Source: Affinundibacterium macrobrachii (GTDB lineage: Bacteria > Pseudomonadota > Gammaproteobacteria > Burkholderiales > Burkholderiaceae_D). Taken from it: a stretch of DNA of 64,000 nt. The DNA lies in assembly GCF_014652415.1 (NCBI RefSeq), contig NZ_BMYT01000006.1, positions 124,447 through 188,446 on the forward strand. The letters are read 5' to 3'. The notes beneath the pieces are model-generated. The model had not been told where the DNA came from. It searched no databases and saw only the letters and a list, made by a program, of their open reading frames with translations. The translations under genes were made by a program, and so were the position numbers. Below, in pieces: positions 12,008 to 21,349 of the stretch; the first letter of the stretch is position 1; each line of letters begins with the position of its first letter.

Positions 12008-12709
12008 ATGTTGACATTAAGAAAATCCCAAGACCGTGGCTACGCGGATCACGGTTGGCTAAAGAGCTTTCATAGCTTTTCTTTTGCAAATTATTACGAT
12101 CCTGAACATGTCGGCTGGGGTAATTTGTTGGTGATTAATGAAGATCGTATCGCTGCTGGTACCGGTTTCGGTACCCACGGACATCGTGATATGGAAATCA
12201 TCAGCTATGTTTTGTCAGGAGAGCTGGCGCACAAAGATAGTATGGGCAACGTCAAAGCAATTCCACCAGGTGATGTGCAACGCATGAGTGCCGGTACGGG
12301 TGTTAGACATAGTGAGTTTAATCATGCGGAAGGGAAGCAAACGCATTTTCTACAAATTTGGATACGTCCAAATCAACTAAATGTGGAGCCTAGTTATGAA
12401 CAAAAGACGATTCCTGCAATGAAAAAACGTGGCGCTTTGTGTCTAGTCGCATCGCCAACGGGTGATGCAAATGCGGTGGCGATGCATGCTGATGCGGCTT
12501 TGTATGCTGGACTGTTTGATGGCGTAGAACAAGCAGGGCTTGATTTGAATCCTGCGCGTAAAGCTTATGTGCATTTGATTCGTGGCGAATTGACTGTCAA
12601 TGGACAGCGATTACATAGCGGTGATGCGCTACGCATTGAGCACGAACAGCATTTGCATCTCAGTCAAGGTATTGACGCTGAAGTTTTGGTATTTGATTTG
12701 GCGGCTTAG
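12008..12709 (+). CDS. Pirin family protein (YhaK/quercetinase-like bicupin)
   Basis: A 233-residue bicupin. The metal site of the N-terminal cupin is visible: GTHGHRDME (His, His) and GVRHSEFN (His, Glu) near residues 56-62 and 98-105. Bacterial pirins bind iron and some have quercetin 2,3-dioxygenase activity; others act in redox signalling. The exact role here is open. AAGGAG lies 7 bases upstream of the ATG. A DoxX-family membrane gene follows 73 bp downstream, a common pairing in proteobacteria that respond to electrophile or redox stress. Confidence 0.93.
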   Translation: MLTLRKSQDRGYADHGWLKSFHSFSFANYYDPEHVGWGNLLVINEDRIAAGTGFGTHGHRDMEIISYVLSGELAHKDSMGNVKAIPPGDVQRMSAGTGVRHSEFNHAEGKQTHFLQIWIRPNQLNVEPSYEQKTIPAMKKRGALCLVASPTGDANAVAMHADAALYAGLFDGVEQAGLDLNPARKAYVHLIRGELTVNGQRLHSGDALRIEHEQHLHLSQGIDAEVLVFDLAA

Positions 12710-12782
12710 TTTTGCTACTTAAGTTGCACACATAAGCTAGATATAAATATCCCATTCTCGAATTTATTTTTAAGGAAAAACC

Positions 12783-13190
12783 ATGTTTACTCAATTGCAA
12801 AATCCACTCACCTTCGTCGGTCGTTTATTACTTGCTGCGCTCTTTCTGCCAGCCGGGATTGCAAAAATTACCGGCTTTGCTGGCACCGTTGGATACATCG
12901 AATCTGTTGGCTTACCAATGGCCACTCTTGCAGCGATCGCTGCGATTGTGCTGGAAGTTGCTGGAGGCATTGCTTTGATCATCGGCTTAGGTACACGTTT
13001 TGCCGCGCTCGCTTTAGCGTTTTTCACGCTGGTCGCATCGTTTATTTTTCATGCTTATTGGGCGGTACCGGCTGATCAGGCGTATGTGACACAACTTTTG
13101 TTCTTCAAAAATATCGCCGTTGCTGGTGGTTTGATGAGCTTGGCGGCGTGGGGTGCTGGTGGATGGAGTTTGGATGCGCGCCGCGCTTGA
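12783..13190 (+). CDS. DoxX family membrane protein
   Basis: A 135-residue protein with four hydrophobic helices (about 12-32, 46-66, 72-92, 105-125) and the family start GRLLLAALFLPAGIAKITGF. DoxX proteins are inner-membrane proteins tied to redox or thiol metabolism; the name derives from a terminal oxidase subunit but most members have no proven reaction. AAGGA sits 8 bases upstream of the ATG. It is probably co-transcribed with the pirin gene. Confidence 0.9.
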   Translation: MFTQLQNPLTFVGRLLLAALFLPAGIAKITGFAGTVGYIESVGLPMATLAAIAAIVLEVAGGIALIIGLGTRFAALALAFFTLVASFIFHAYWAVPADQAYVTQLLFFKNIAVAGGLMSLAAWGAGGWSLDARRA

Positions 13191-13209
13191 TAAGGCGCTG
13201 CATCTTGTA

Positions 13210-13264
13210 TGATCCGAATTATTGAATCTGTAAAGCAAGTAATTGATTTGAATAATTCGGATCA
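13210..13264. repeat. 14-bp perfect inverted repeat after DoxX
   Basis: TGATCCGAATTATT and its exact complement are separated by 27 bases. It lies 20 bp after the DoxX stop and before the convergent ynfA. There is no T tract, so it may be a Rho-independent end in neither direction, an RNA-stabilising stem, or an operator pair. The inner part contains TTTGAATAAT, the same half-site as the palindrome upstream of the pirin gene. Confidence 0.6.
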
Positions 13265-13307
13265 GGCGAAAGAGTTGGCGAGCGTCTTCGTTCAACAGTG
13301 AAGACGC

Positions 13308-13640
13308 TTAAGAATTTTTTGGTGCAAACATAATGATTGCCATACCGAGTAAAGCAACACCGGCACCGATAAGATCCCAAGTACTTGGTTTGATGCCATC
13401 AATCACATAGAGCCACAACAGTGCCACCGCGATATACACGCCACCATAAGCGGCATATACGCGGCCAGCCGCCGCTGGGTGCAGCGACAGTAACCAAGCA
13501 AATAGTGACAAACATAGCGCCGCTGGTACTAATAGCCACATACTCTTATTCTCTTTTAGCCAAAGATATGGCAGATAGCAACCGAGAATCTCGGCGATAG
13601 CGGTTAGGAAAAAGAGGGCGATAGTTTTTAACTCGAACAT
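13308..13640 (-). CDS. ynfA: YnfA family (UPF0060) membrane protein
   Basis: A 110-residue protein with four hydrophobic helices, the usual length for the family (about 108). Characteristic segments are [34 protein letters not shown] and [17 protein letters not shown]. YnfA resembles small multidrug resistance transporters in fold; a transport role is inferred. I use the internal ATG at 13638-13640 because the family begins there and the upstream extension is not hydrophobic or conserved. No strong ribosome-binding site is visible. Confidence 0.88.
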   Translation of the reverse strand: MFELKTIALFFLTAIAEILGCYLPYLWLKENKSMWLLVPAALCLSLFAWLLSLHPAAAGRVYAAYGGVYIAVALLWLYVIDGIKPSTWDLIGAGVALLGMAIIMFAPKNS

Positions 13641-13930
13641 ACGATACAAAATAATTTGTGAAGAAAAATTACTGCGCCATCTTTGTGTTCCAAGATTGGT
13701 GTACATAGATTAGACGACAAGTATAGGCTAGTGCTTGTGTTAGTACCAAAAAAAGATGAGCTAGTTCTGTCAAGTTGTTGATGTAAGCTTTGTCCGTGTT
13801 GTGACTGATCCTGTGGCTAACGATACTGACCAAAAAAAAGACATTAGAGCTTAACATGATGGAGCGCCTTGCACGACATGATCACTAAGACAATCACAGG
13901 CGCTAATCAATTCAAGAATGAGAGGTAAGA

Positions 13931-14875
13931 ATGACTTCTGCACGCGATGTATTAACACCAGCTTCTCTCTCGATGTTGCAAATGATTGCAAATGCAGGAA
14001 GTTTTGCGGCGGCGGCACGAAACTTAGATATGGTACCCAGCGCTTTGACTTATCGTGTCAGACAGATTGAAGATGCCTTAGATGTTTTATTGTTTGATCG
14101 TTCTTCGCGCCAAGCGAAGTTGACGCCAGCGGGTACGGAATTATTGCGAGAAGGGCAGAATTTATTATTGGAAGTTGATGCGATTGCGAATCGCGTTAAG
14201 CGCGTCGCCACAGGATGGGAGCCACAATTGACGATTGCTGTTGATAGTATTATCGATCGCAGTACGGTGATGGAATTATGTGAGAGCTTTTATCAGCTAA
14301 ATCCTCCCACTCGTTTAAAGCTACGTGGCGAAACTTTATCGGGAACCTTAGAAGCTTTGACTTCGGGGCAAGCTGATTTGGCGCTTGGTGCGGTGATGGA
14401 TGGCAGTGGAACTACGGGTTTGCAAAGAGAAAAATTAGGAACCGTTTATTTCGCCTTTGCGGTCGCACCACATCATCCACTGGCGGATGTACAGCAAGCT
14501 TTGTCGGATCAATTGATACGCGCATATCGCGCGGTCGCAATTGCCGATAGCGTGCAACGTGGTAGTAGTGTATCCATCGGCTTACTGCACGGACAGGACG
14601 TGTTCACTGTCGCGGATTTGCCATCCAAACTTGATGCGCAAGTACGCGGCTTGGGCATTGGTTTTTTACCGACCTGTGTAGCACAGTCATATATCGACAG
14701 TGGTCGCTTGGTAGAAAAGAAAGTCGAGCGTGCGTAACAGCAAGTGCAAAGCTACTATGTTTGGCGTCAAACAAAAGCTTCTCAGCAAGGACGCGCTTTG
14801 CAATGGTGGCTAGAGCAATTGCAGTCGCCGACAACACGTGCCGCATTGCTTGGCCAACGTGCTCGCTTGCCGTGA
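13931..14875 (+). pseudogene. LysR-family regulator interrupted by an in-frame stop
   Basis: The intact part encodes 268 residues with a normal LysR helix-turn-helix (SFAAAARNLDMVPSALTYRVRQIE) and most of the effector domain. A TAA at 14735-14737 then stops it, yet the same frame continues for 45 further sense codons (QQVQSYYVWRQTKASQQGRA and on) to a TGA at 14873-14875. The full reading of about 314 residues is the usual LysR length, and the continuation looks like a genuine LysR C-terminus, so a nonsense mutation (for example CAA to TAA) or a sequencing error is likely. The truncated protein would lack only the last 15% and might keep DNA binding. GAGG precedes the ATG. Confidence 0.8.
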
Positions 14876-14984
14876 TTCGTCGTAGAAGCATAGAAGATTG
14901 AATCGCAATTTGTACGGCAAAAAAACACAGTAAGTCAGTAGTTTGTTGTGTTGATTAATTGTGCAGGCTTGGTCTGCAAGAAAA

Positions 14985-15578
14985 TTAATCGGATTCTTTT
15001 AAACCAGCCCAACGCGGAGCTAGCTGGTGTTCGATTTGAAATAAGTCTAGTACTCTAGCTAAACTATGATCGACCATATCCTCGATACTGGCAGGACGAT
15101 GATAAAAATTCGGCAGTGGTGGGAACACAATTCCCCCCATTTCTGTGACTGCGGTCATATTGCGCAAATGCGCCAAATTAAACGGGGTTTCTCTGACCAT
15201 TAAGACTAGCCGACGGCGTTCTTTTAAGACTACATCCGCCGCACGTGTAATTAAATTGTCGGCAAAACCGTGCGCAACAGCTGCCAAGGTTTTCATTGAG
15301 CAAGGAGCGATGATCATGCCGTCAGATTGAAACGAACCACTGGCAATCGTGGCTCCTACATCGCGCACAGAATGCACAACATCTGCCATCGCTTCAATAT
15401 CTTTGCGTTTTAGATCGAGTTCTTGATGGATGTTAAGGACACCTGCGTCAGAGATCAGTAGGTGACTTTGTAGATGGGGAATATCGCGTAAATGCTGCAA
15501 TAAGCGTACGCCGTAAATAGCGCCAGTCGCTCCGGTGATGGCAATAATGATGCGTTTCGGCGCGACTGGATTTGACAT
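14985..15578 (-). CDS. ubiX: Flavin prenyltransferase UbiX
   Basis: A 197-residue enzyme that prenylates FMN to make the cofactor of UbiD-type decarboxylases, in ubiquinone synthesis. The N-terminal flavin-binding motif AITGATGAIYGVRLL, the SDAG segment, the SGSF motif (about 81-84), APCSMKTLAAVAHG and the Arg-rich RRRLVLMVRETP match the family. It lies 7 bp downstream of grxD on the same strand and is probably co-transcribed. ATG start at 15578. Confidence 0.96.
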   Translation of the reverse strand: MSNPVAPKRIIIAITGATGAIYGVRLLQHLRDIPHLQSHLLISDAGVLNIHQELDLKRKDIEAMADVVHSVRDVGATIASGSFQSDGMIIAPCSMKTLAAVAHGFADNLITRAADVVLKERRRLVLMVRETPFNLAHLRNMTAVTEMGGIVFPPLPNFYHRPASIEDMVDHSLARVLDLFQIEHQLAPRWAGLKESD

Positions 15579-15585
15579 GGTGGAA

Positions 15586-15897
15586 TTAGCCCTTGATCAA
15601 AGCTTGCAATTCACCACTTTCAAACATTTCATTCATGATGTCTGAACCACCAATGAATTCACCGTTGATGTACAACTGTGGAATGGTCGGCCAGTTCGCA
15701 TAGTCTTTGATACCCTGACGAACGACTGGGTCTTCCAGCACGTTAATTGTCACTAAATTTTCAGCGCCACTGGCTTTCAATAATTGAATTGCACGACCAG
15801 AAAAGCCGCATTGTGGAAATTGCGCCGTGCCTTTCATAAATAGCACGACTGGGTTGCTAGTAACGGTTTCTTTAATCCAAGCTTGTACGTCGCTCAT
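15586..15897 (-). CDS. grxD: Monothiol glutaredoxin Grx4
   Basis: A 103-residue monothiol glutaredoxin with active site CGFS (about 29-32), KGTAQFPQCGFS before it, and the glutathione-binding WPTIPQLYI and GGSDI. It carries and delivers [2Fe-2S] clusters as a homodimer or with BolA. It is upstream of ubiX, 7 bp away. The ATG start is preceded by GGAAAC-type purines. Confidence 0.96.
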   Translation of the reverse strand: MSDVQAWIKETVTSNPVVLFMKGTAQFPQCGFSGRAIQLLKASGAENLVTINVLEDPVVRQGIKDYANWPTIPQLYINGEFIGGSDIMNEMFESGELQALIKG

Positions 15898-16220
15898 GAT
15901 GTTTCCTTCAATGATAAAAATCGATGGTGTGCATTATAAAGGAAACTGCATAAACATTTTGGCGGCAGAAGAACTAGGGCAAGTGACTAGGCGCTAGTCA
16001 ATTTAATATTTAATATCATTTCGATAAAATTTGGCGTGCAGGTGATACCAAGAAGCGCAGCGATGTGCTTACGCAAACTTCCAGTTGTCTCTTGTTGTTC
16101 ATGATATTCGCGCCTTATATCAACCACTCGCGCCGTGATTGCTTGGCCTAGTCGCAAAATCTCCCTAGCTAGATTTCACACAACTACCATGCAAACCTAC
16201 TTAATCAATTAGGAGGTCGT
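15898..16220. other. Intergenic region, 323 bp
   Basis: Holds the divergent promoters of grxD (minus) and the DUF2141 gene (plus). I see no further gene, hairpin or repeat worth naming. Confidence 0.6.
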
Positions 16221-16646
16221 ATGAAATCAATAGCAACTTTGTTAAGCGCAGCGGCATTAGGTTTGAGCCTAACTAGTGGTGCAGCGCAGGCTGGTGAATT
16301 AAGCGTGGAAGTGCAGGGATTGACCGAAATGAAGGGCAATTTATTGGTTGCGGTGTTTAATCAAAAAGGACAATGGTTAAAACAAGCAACATTGAATAAG
16401 AAGACAGAAGTCACGCAAAAAGTGATGAGTGTGCAATTTGATAATTTGCCTGAGGGTGAATATGCGGTGTCGGTTTTTCATGACTTAAATGGAAACGGCC
16501 GCCTCGACAGTAATCCAGTTGGTATGCCAATTGAACCGTATGGATTCAGTAATAACGCGCCTAGTAATTTTGGTCCGCCATCCTACGATGCCGCCAAAAT
16601 TACGCTTGATCAAGCGAAGACAGTAATCAGTATCCGCGTTAATTAA
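16221..16646 (+). CDS. DUF2141 secreted protein
   Basis: A 141-residue exported protein with a clear signal peptide (residues 1-25, cleavage after AAQA) followed by a beta-rich DUF2141 domain (LSVEVQGL, VAVFNQKGQW, NLPEGEYAVSVFHDLNGNGRLD, GFSNNAP). DUF2141 proteins are periplasmic and often lie beside carotenoid or apocarotenoid genes, as here; their function is unproven. AGGAGG lies 5 bases before the ATG. The carotenoid oxygenase starts 61 bp downstream. Confidence 0.9.
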   Translation: MKSIATLLSAAALGLSLTSGAAQAGELSVEVQGLTEMKGNLLVAVFNQKGQWLKQATLNKKTEVTQKVMSVQFDNLPEGEYAVSVFHDLNGNGRLDSNPVGMPIEPYGFSNNAPSNFGPPSYDAAKITLDQAKTVISIRVN

Positions 16647-16690
16647 TTCGTTAATTCATTAATTCATTAATTCATTAATTAATTCGTTAA
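16639..16690. repeat. 8-bp tandem repeat between the DUF2141 and carotenoid oxygenase genes
   Basis: Six imperfect copies of the unit TTAATTCA, beginning inside the stop region of the DUF2141 gene and filling most of the gap to the next gene. Three central copies are identical. It ends just before the GGAG ribosome-binding site of the carotenoid oxygenase, so a copy-number change would alter intergenic spacing. Confidence 0.85.
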
Positions 16691-16707
16691 TCATTCGGAG
16701 TTTGATC

Positions 16708-18222
16708 ATGAATCGTCGAAACTTCTTTCAATCTTTAGGCGCAGTTGCTGCTTCTGGTATCGCCTTACCTACTTGGGCAACTCAAACTGGTTTGCAGCAG
16801 ACGGGTGGTATTGGTAAAGCCAAGCCCTTATTTCGCGCTAACCCGAGACTAACTTGTTTGCGTGGTTATCAAGGTCAAGATGTTAGTTGCGACAGCGCTT
16901 GGATAGAAGGCAAAATTCCTAGCGATTTACGCGGCGATTTTTATCGTAATGGTCCTGGTTTATTTGAGCGTGGTAATCAACGCTATCACCATTGGTTTGA
17001 TGGTGATGGCATGGTGCACGCCTGGCGTTTTGGCGAGCAAGGTGTGTCGCATCAAGCACGCTTTGTACGGACAAAAAAATTCCTTGCAGAACAACAGGCA
17101 GGTGAGTTCTTGGTTCCGGCTTTTGGTACACCTATAGAAGCCAAAATCCCGATGCGCTCGTCAGATACGATGAATACTGCGAACACCAATGTGATTCAAT
17201 TGGATGGACGTTTATTGGCGCTGTGGGAAGGTGGATCAGCGCATGCGATGGATGCCAGCAGTTTGCAAACACATGGCATCGTCTCTTGGGCGCCTGAACT
17301 AGCAGGCATGCCGTTTTCAGCGCATCCCAAAGTCGAAGCCGATGGAACCATGTGGAACTTTGGCACCATGATGGATAGGTTGGTGATGTATCAAATTTCT
17401 GCACAAGGAAAACTGATTAAACATCATGTCATGAAGTGCCCAAGAACTGCGATGGCGCATGATTTTGCGATCTCACAAAAGCATTTGATCTTTTTACTTT
17501 CGCCGATCGCTTTAAACATGGATTTGCTGCGAGCAGGACGTAGCATGGTCGATTCTATGGAGTGGAAAGCCGAAGAATCCACCAAAGTATTGATTGTAGA
17601 AAAAGCCGATTTCACTAAGAGTCGCATTCTCGAAATTCCGGCACTGATGTTGTTCCACTTTGGTAATGCGTGGGAAGAAAACAATATCATTCATCTCGAT
17701 TTTGTGAAGAGCAATGATCTAACTAATTTTAATACTTGGATGCCAAAAATCATGCGTGGTGAGGATGTCGCTTCAGAGCCATCGAATCCGGCATTTCTTC
17801 GCATCGATTTAAATACCAACAAAATTAGGTTGACGGAACGGCTTGAAAATGCTGAGTTTCCGCGAGTCGATCCGCGTGTAGTTGGGCAAAGAAATCAGTT
17901 TTTGTACTACCCGCATGCAGTGAACAAACGGGATAACAATGCCTTTAATGGTGTGATGCGCTTACATGTCGACAGCGGCAAGAAAGATGTCTTCGATTTT
18001 GGTGAGCGTTACCGTTTAGAAGAACACGTCGTCGTGCCAAAACGCGGCTCACGAAATGAAGGCGAGGCATGGTTAGTTGGCGTAGGATTTGATGTGGATA
18101 GACAAACTAGTTTTGCCAGTGTGTTTGATGCGCAAAATCTATCGGCAGGGCCAGTTGCATTAGCGCATTTGCCGTATTGGCTGCCACATTGTTTTCACGG
18201 GAATTTCTATTCTCGTGCATGA
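16708..18222 (+). CDS. Carotenoid oxygenase (RPE65 family), Tat-exported
   Basis: A 504-residue retinal-pigment-epithelial-type carotenoid cleavage oxygenase that would split a carotenoid or apocarotenoid double bond using Fe(II). Four iron-binding His lie in FSAHPK, MAHDFAI, the LMLFHFGNAWEE region and the C-terminal PHCFHGNF. The N-terminus NRRNFFQSLGAVAASGIALPTWA is a twin-arginine signal, so the protein should be exported folded. I start at the ATG 16708 because GGAG is 7 bases upstream; a TTG two codons earlier is possible. It pairs with the DUF2141 gene. Confidence 0.92.
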   Translation: MNRRNFFQSLGAVAASGIALPTWATQTGLQQTGGIGKAKPLFRANPRLTCLRGYQGQDVSCDSAWIEGKIPSDLRGDFYRNGPGLFERGNQRYHHWFDGDGMVHAWRFGEQGVSHQARFVRTKKFLAEQQAGEFLVPAFGTPIEAKIPMRSSDTMNTANTNVIQLDGRLLALWEGGSAHAMDASSLQTHGIVSWAPELAGMPFSAHPKVEADGTMWNFGTMMDRLVMYQISAQGKLIKHHVMKCPRTAMAHDFAISQKHLIFLLSPIALNMDLLRAGRSMVDSMEWKAEESTKVLIVEKADFTKSRILEIPALMLFHFGNAWEENNIIHLDFVKSNDLTNFNTWMPKIMRGEDVASEPSNPAFLRIDLNTNKIRLTERLENAEFPRVDPRVVGQRNQFLYYPHAVNKRDNNAFNGVMRLHVDSGKKDVFDFGERYRLEEHVVVPKRGSRNEGEAWLVGVGFDVDRQTSFASVFDAQNLSAGPVALAHLPYWLPHCFHGNFYSRA

Positions 18223-18226
18223 GTGT

Positions 18227-18274
18227 ATGTTTGAGTAGATGTTTGATCCGATGTTTGCATAGATGTTTCAATCA
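18227..18274. repeat. 12-bp tandem repeat after the carotenoid oxygenase
   Basis: Four units in exact 12-bp register, each starting ATGTTT (ATGTTTGAGTAG, ATGTTTGATCCG, ATGTTTGCATAG, ATGTTTCAATCA), beginning 5 bp after the stop codon. Confidence 0.8.
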
Positions 18275-18319
18275 AACGGAAGACCGACACCCATTTTGAT
18301 TCGCACATCGGTAAGTATT

Positions 18320-18369
18320 GCAGCGCAAATCACAATGCAATTAGCTATGTGATTTGCGCTGCTTTATTT
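18320..18369. terminator. Terminator between carotenoid oxygenase and tex (convergent)
   Basis: A perfect 15-bp stem (GCAGCGCAAATCACA and complement) with a 13-base loop, followed by TTTATTTC on the plus strand. It serves the plus-strand gene and probably the convergent tex gene too. Confidence 0.85.
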
Positions 18370-18389
18370 CTTAGAGTGCAGCTATTTTT

Positions 18390-20747
18390 TTAGCGCTTTA
18401 GTTTTGCAAAAGCAGAGGCCATTGCGCTATTCATCGGCGATGCTGGTTGGGCGTGTTGTGATTGATTGCGATGCTGATTGAGACGCTTTGCATCATCGCG
18501 ATCTGCACGTTGCTCTGGTTTGCTACCCGCTTGTGGCGCTGAATCAGTTAAACGCATCGTCAAGGCAATGCGTTTGCGTTTTTCATCGACTTCTAAGACT
18601 TTAACTTTGACCACTTGACCCGCTTTCACTACCGTGTGCGGATCTTTGACGAAGGTGTTAGACAGTGCAGAGATATGCACCAAACCATCTTGATGCACGC
18701 CGATATCAACGAAAGCACCAAAGGCAGCGACGTTGGTGATCACACCTTCCAAAATCATATCGGGACGTAAGTCCTTGATCTCTTCCACACCATCTTTGAA
18801 TGTCGCCGTGGTAAATTCTGGTCGTGGATCGCGACCAGGTTTTTCCAATTCTTTCAAAATATCGGTGATGGTTGGAATCCCGAATTTTTCATCGGCATAT
18901 TTAGACGGACTAATGCTTTTTAAGACACTGCTATCACCAATAATGGTTTTCACATCCTTCTTAATATCGGCAAGAATTTTCTCAACCAAAGGATAGGATT
19001 CAGGATGAACTGCAGAGGCATCAAGTGGATTGTCACCATTCATAATGCGTAAGAAACCCGCAGCTTGTTCAAAGGTTTTGTCGCCTAAACGTGGTACCGA
19101 ACGCAAATCGGAACGTGATTTAAACATGCCTTTGGCATCACGATAATTGACGATGCTTTGCGCTACGCTACTAGATAAACCAGACACACGCGCCAACAAG
19201 GGAGCAGAAGCTGTATTGACGTCGACACCGACCGCATTCACGCAATCTTCTACCACTGCATCGAGCGAACGTGCCAATTGAGATTGCCCAACATCATGCT
19301 GGTACTGGCCTACACCAATCGATTTTGGATCGATCTTGACTAGCTCTGCCAAAGGATCTTGCAAACGACGTGCAATCGATACGGCACCGCGTATCGTGAC
19401 GTCTAAATCAGGTAATTCTTTGGAGGCGAATTCGGAAGCGGAATAAACTGACGCGCCAGCCTCAGAGACCACGATCTTGGTCAGTTTTAATTCCGGCTTC
19501 AATTTGATTAAATCTTGCGCCAATTTATCGGTCTCGCGAGATGCGGTGCCGTTGCCGATGGAAATCAGCGATACATTATGTTTAGCTGCCAACTGTGCCA
19601 ATACATGCAAGGAACCGTCCCAGTCATTACGTGGCTGATGTGGATAAATCGTTGCGTGTTCTACCACTTTACCGGTCGCATCGACAATCGCGACTTTGAC
19701 ACCAGTACGTAAACCAGGATCAAGACCCATGGTTGCACGTGGTCCAGCAGGTGCGGCGAGTAATAAGGCTTTCAGATTACGCGCAAATACATTGATCGCT
19801 TCAACTTCGGCTTGTTCGCGCAAATTGGTCATCAATTCGGTTTCCATGTGCATAAATACTTTGACACGCCATGCCCAACGCACGGTGTCACAAAGCCATT
19901 TGTCTGCTGCACGATTTTTGTTGCTGACACCAAAATGCGCGGCGATACGGCTTTCGCATGGATTGAGTGGCGCATCCCATTTTGGTTTTTCTTCTTCGGT
20001 ATCGAGACGCAAGTTAACTGTTAAGAACTCTTCACGGCGTCCACGGAAAATCGCTAAAGCGCGATGCGAAGGAATTGTTCCTAATGTTTCTGAGTAAGCG
20101 AAATAATCGCTGAACTTCGCGCCAGCCTCTTCTTTGCCAGCGACGACGGCAGTTTCAACGATGCCGTGATCAAGCAGATATTCGCGAATCGATTGCAGTA
20201 AAGTCGCATCTTCAGAGAAGCGCTCCATCAAAATTTGGCGAGCGCCATCAAGCGCTGCTTTCACATCTGCGACGCCTGGATTGTCGCCCGCAGCGGTGGT
20301 GAATGCTGGCTTCAAATAGGCTTCCGCAACGGTTTCGGGAACCAAAGTTGGATCAGCCAATAAAGCGTCTGCTAGTGGTTGGAGGCCTGCTTCGACCGCA
20401 ATTTGCGCTTTGGTGCGACGTTTTTGTTTGTAAGGCAAATACAAATCTTCTAAGCGTGTTTTGTCTTCCGCCAGACTGATCGCAGTCAGCAATTCTGGCG
20501 TCATTTTGTTTTGCTCTTCGATAGAGGCAATAATCGCAGCACGTCTATCTTCTAATTCACGCAGATAGCGTAGACGTTCTTCTAATAAACGTAACTGTGT
20601 GTCATCGAGTCCACCAGTGACTTCTTTACGATAGCGAGAGATAAACGGCACGGTAGCGCCTTCGTCTAGCAAGGCGACAGCAGCGGCAATTTGATTCGGT
20701 TTAGCGGCAAGTTCTACGGCGAGACGTTGTTCTATAGAAGGCAACAT
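18390..20747 (-). CDS. tex: Tex-type RNA-binding transcription accessory protein
   Basis: A 785-residue Tex protein. The N-terminal helical Tex/YqgF region starts [40 protein letters not shown], the YqgF/RNase H-like fold is in the middle ([16 protein letters not shown]), a helix-hairpin-helix region follows ([20 protein letters not shown]), and an S1 RNA-binding domain lies near 650-725 ([24 protein letters not shown]). A low-complexity Gln/His/Arg tail ends it. Tex is a nucleic-acid-binding factor that affects transcription. It is monocistronic, convergent with the carotenoid gene. Confidence 0.96.
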   Translation of the reverse strand: MLPSIEQRLAVELAAKPNQIAAAVALLDEGATVPFISRYRKEVTGGLDDTQLRLLEERLRYLRELEDRRAAIIASIEEQNKMTPELLTAISLAEDKTRLEDLYLPYKQKRRTKAQIAVEAGLQPLADALLADPTLVPETVAEAYLKPAFTTAAGDNPGVADVKAALDGARQILMERFSEDATLLQSIREYLLDHGIVETAVVAGKEEAGAKFSDYFAYSETLGTIPSHRALAIFRGRREEFLTVNLRLDTEEEKPKWDAPLNPCESRIAAHFGVSNKNRAADKWLCDTVRWAWRVKVFMHMETELMTNLREQAEVEAINVFARNLKALLLAAPAGPRATMGLDPGLRTGVKVAIVDATGKVVEHATIYPHQPRNDWDGSLHVLAQLAAKHNVSLISIGNGTASRETDKLAQDLIKLKPELKLTKIVVSEAGASVYSASEFASKELPDLDVTIRGAVSIARRLQDPLAELVKIDPKSIGVGQYQHDVGQSQLARSLDAVVEDCVNAVGVDVNTASAPLLARVSGLSSSVAQSIVNYRDAKGMFKSRSDLRSVPRLGDKTFEQAAGFLRIMNGDNPLDASAVHPESYPLVEKILADIKKDVKTIIGDSSVLKSISPSKYADEKFGIPTITDILKELEKPGRDPRPEFTTATFKDGVEEIKDLRPDMILEGVITNVAAFGAFVDIGVHQDGLVHISALSNTFVKDPHTVVKAGQVVKVKVLEVDEKRKRIALTMRLTDSAPQAGSKPEQRADRDDAKRLNQHRNQSQHAQPASPMNSAMASAFAKLKR

Positions 20748-20839
20748 AGGGTGTTTAGAATTGAAGTAAAGTTAAATGAAGCCCGTGATCATACGCAATC
20801 TGTGCGATTGCGCCAGTCTTGACAAGGACGAAATTGACT

Positions 20840-20879
20840 GTGATTGGGCGTTATTGGGTGCGAATGGGTGTGATTCAGG
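20840..20879. repeat. 10-bp tandem repeat upstream of tex
   Basis: Four units in 10-bp register (GTGATTGGGC, GTTATTGGGT, GCGAATGGGT, GTGATTCAGG) in the 170-bp gap between tex and the GNAT gene, about 95 bp upstream of the tex start. Confidence 0.75.
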
Positions 20880-20917
20880 CGCCTAAATGCATATTTTGTA
20901 CAGGAATGACATTAAAC

Positions 20918-21349
20918 TTATGTTTTTGCCACGTGTTTTGCATAGATATTTGGCACATTGATTTCCATCATGATGTCGGGATTGGCCAATTGGCGAAAGC
21001 CAAATCCTTGGTACAAGCCACGTGCATTACTGCTCGCCAACATAAAACGTCGCAAGCCTTGTAGTTGCGGATGCGCGATAACTGCTTTGAGTAATTGTAA
21101 GCTGTGACCGCGTCCTTGATGTTCAGGTAACACAAAGACATCCATTAAATAAGCAAAAGTAGCGTAATCGCTGACCACGCGCGCGAATGCGATTTGTTGA
21201 TGATTCTCATAACCACCAAAACACAATGAATTGGCGATCGAGCGCTCAACGACTTCGCGAGGAATACCGATTGCCCAAGTACTTTGGGTTGATAAGAATC
21301 GATGAATCACATCAAGCTGTAATCTTGATTTGTCGTGACTTATTTCCAT
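20918..21349 (-). CDS. GNAT family N-acetyltransferase
   Basis: A 143-residue GNAT protein. The acetyl-CoA loop is VLPEHQGRGHSLQLL (about 72-86), preceded by the beta-4 strand YLMDVFV and followed by LYQGFGFRQL. The acceptor is unknown. I start at the ATG 21347-21349, which overlaps the 3' end of prmC by 10 bp and has GGTGG 4 bases upstream; a TTG seven codons earlier is possible. It is the third gene of a dsbB-prmC-GNAT operon with overlapping ends, so expression is probably translationally coupled. Confidence 0.88.
   Translation of the reverse strand: MEISHDKSRLQLDVIHRFLSTQSTWAIGIPREVVERSIANSLCFGGYENHQQIAFARVVSDYATFAYLMDVFVLPEHQGRGHSLQLLKAVIAHPQLQGLRRFMLASSNARGLYQGFGFRQLANPDIMMEINVPNIYAKHVAKT

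Noticed and set aside
13669-13857. 62-codon minus-strand frame between ynfA and the broken LysR gene
   Set aside because: No ribosome-binding site and low-quality sequence; likely promoter region.
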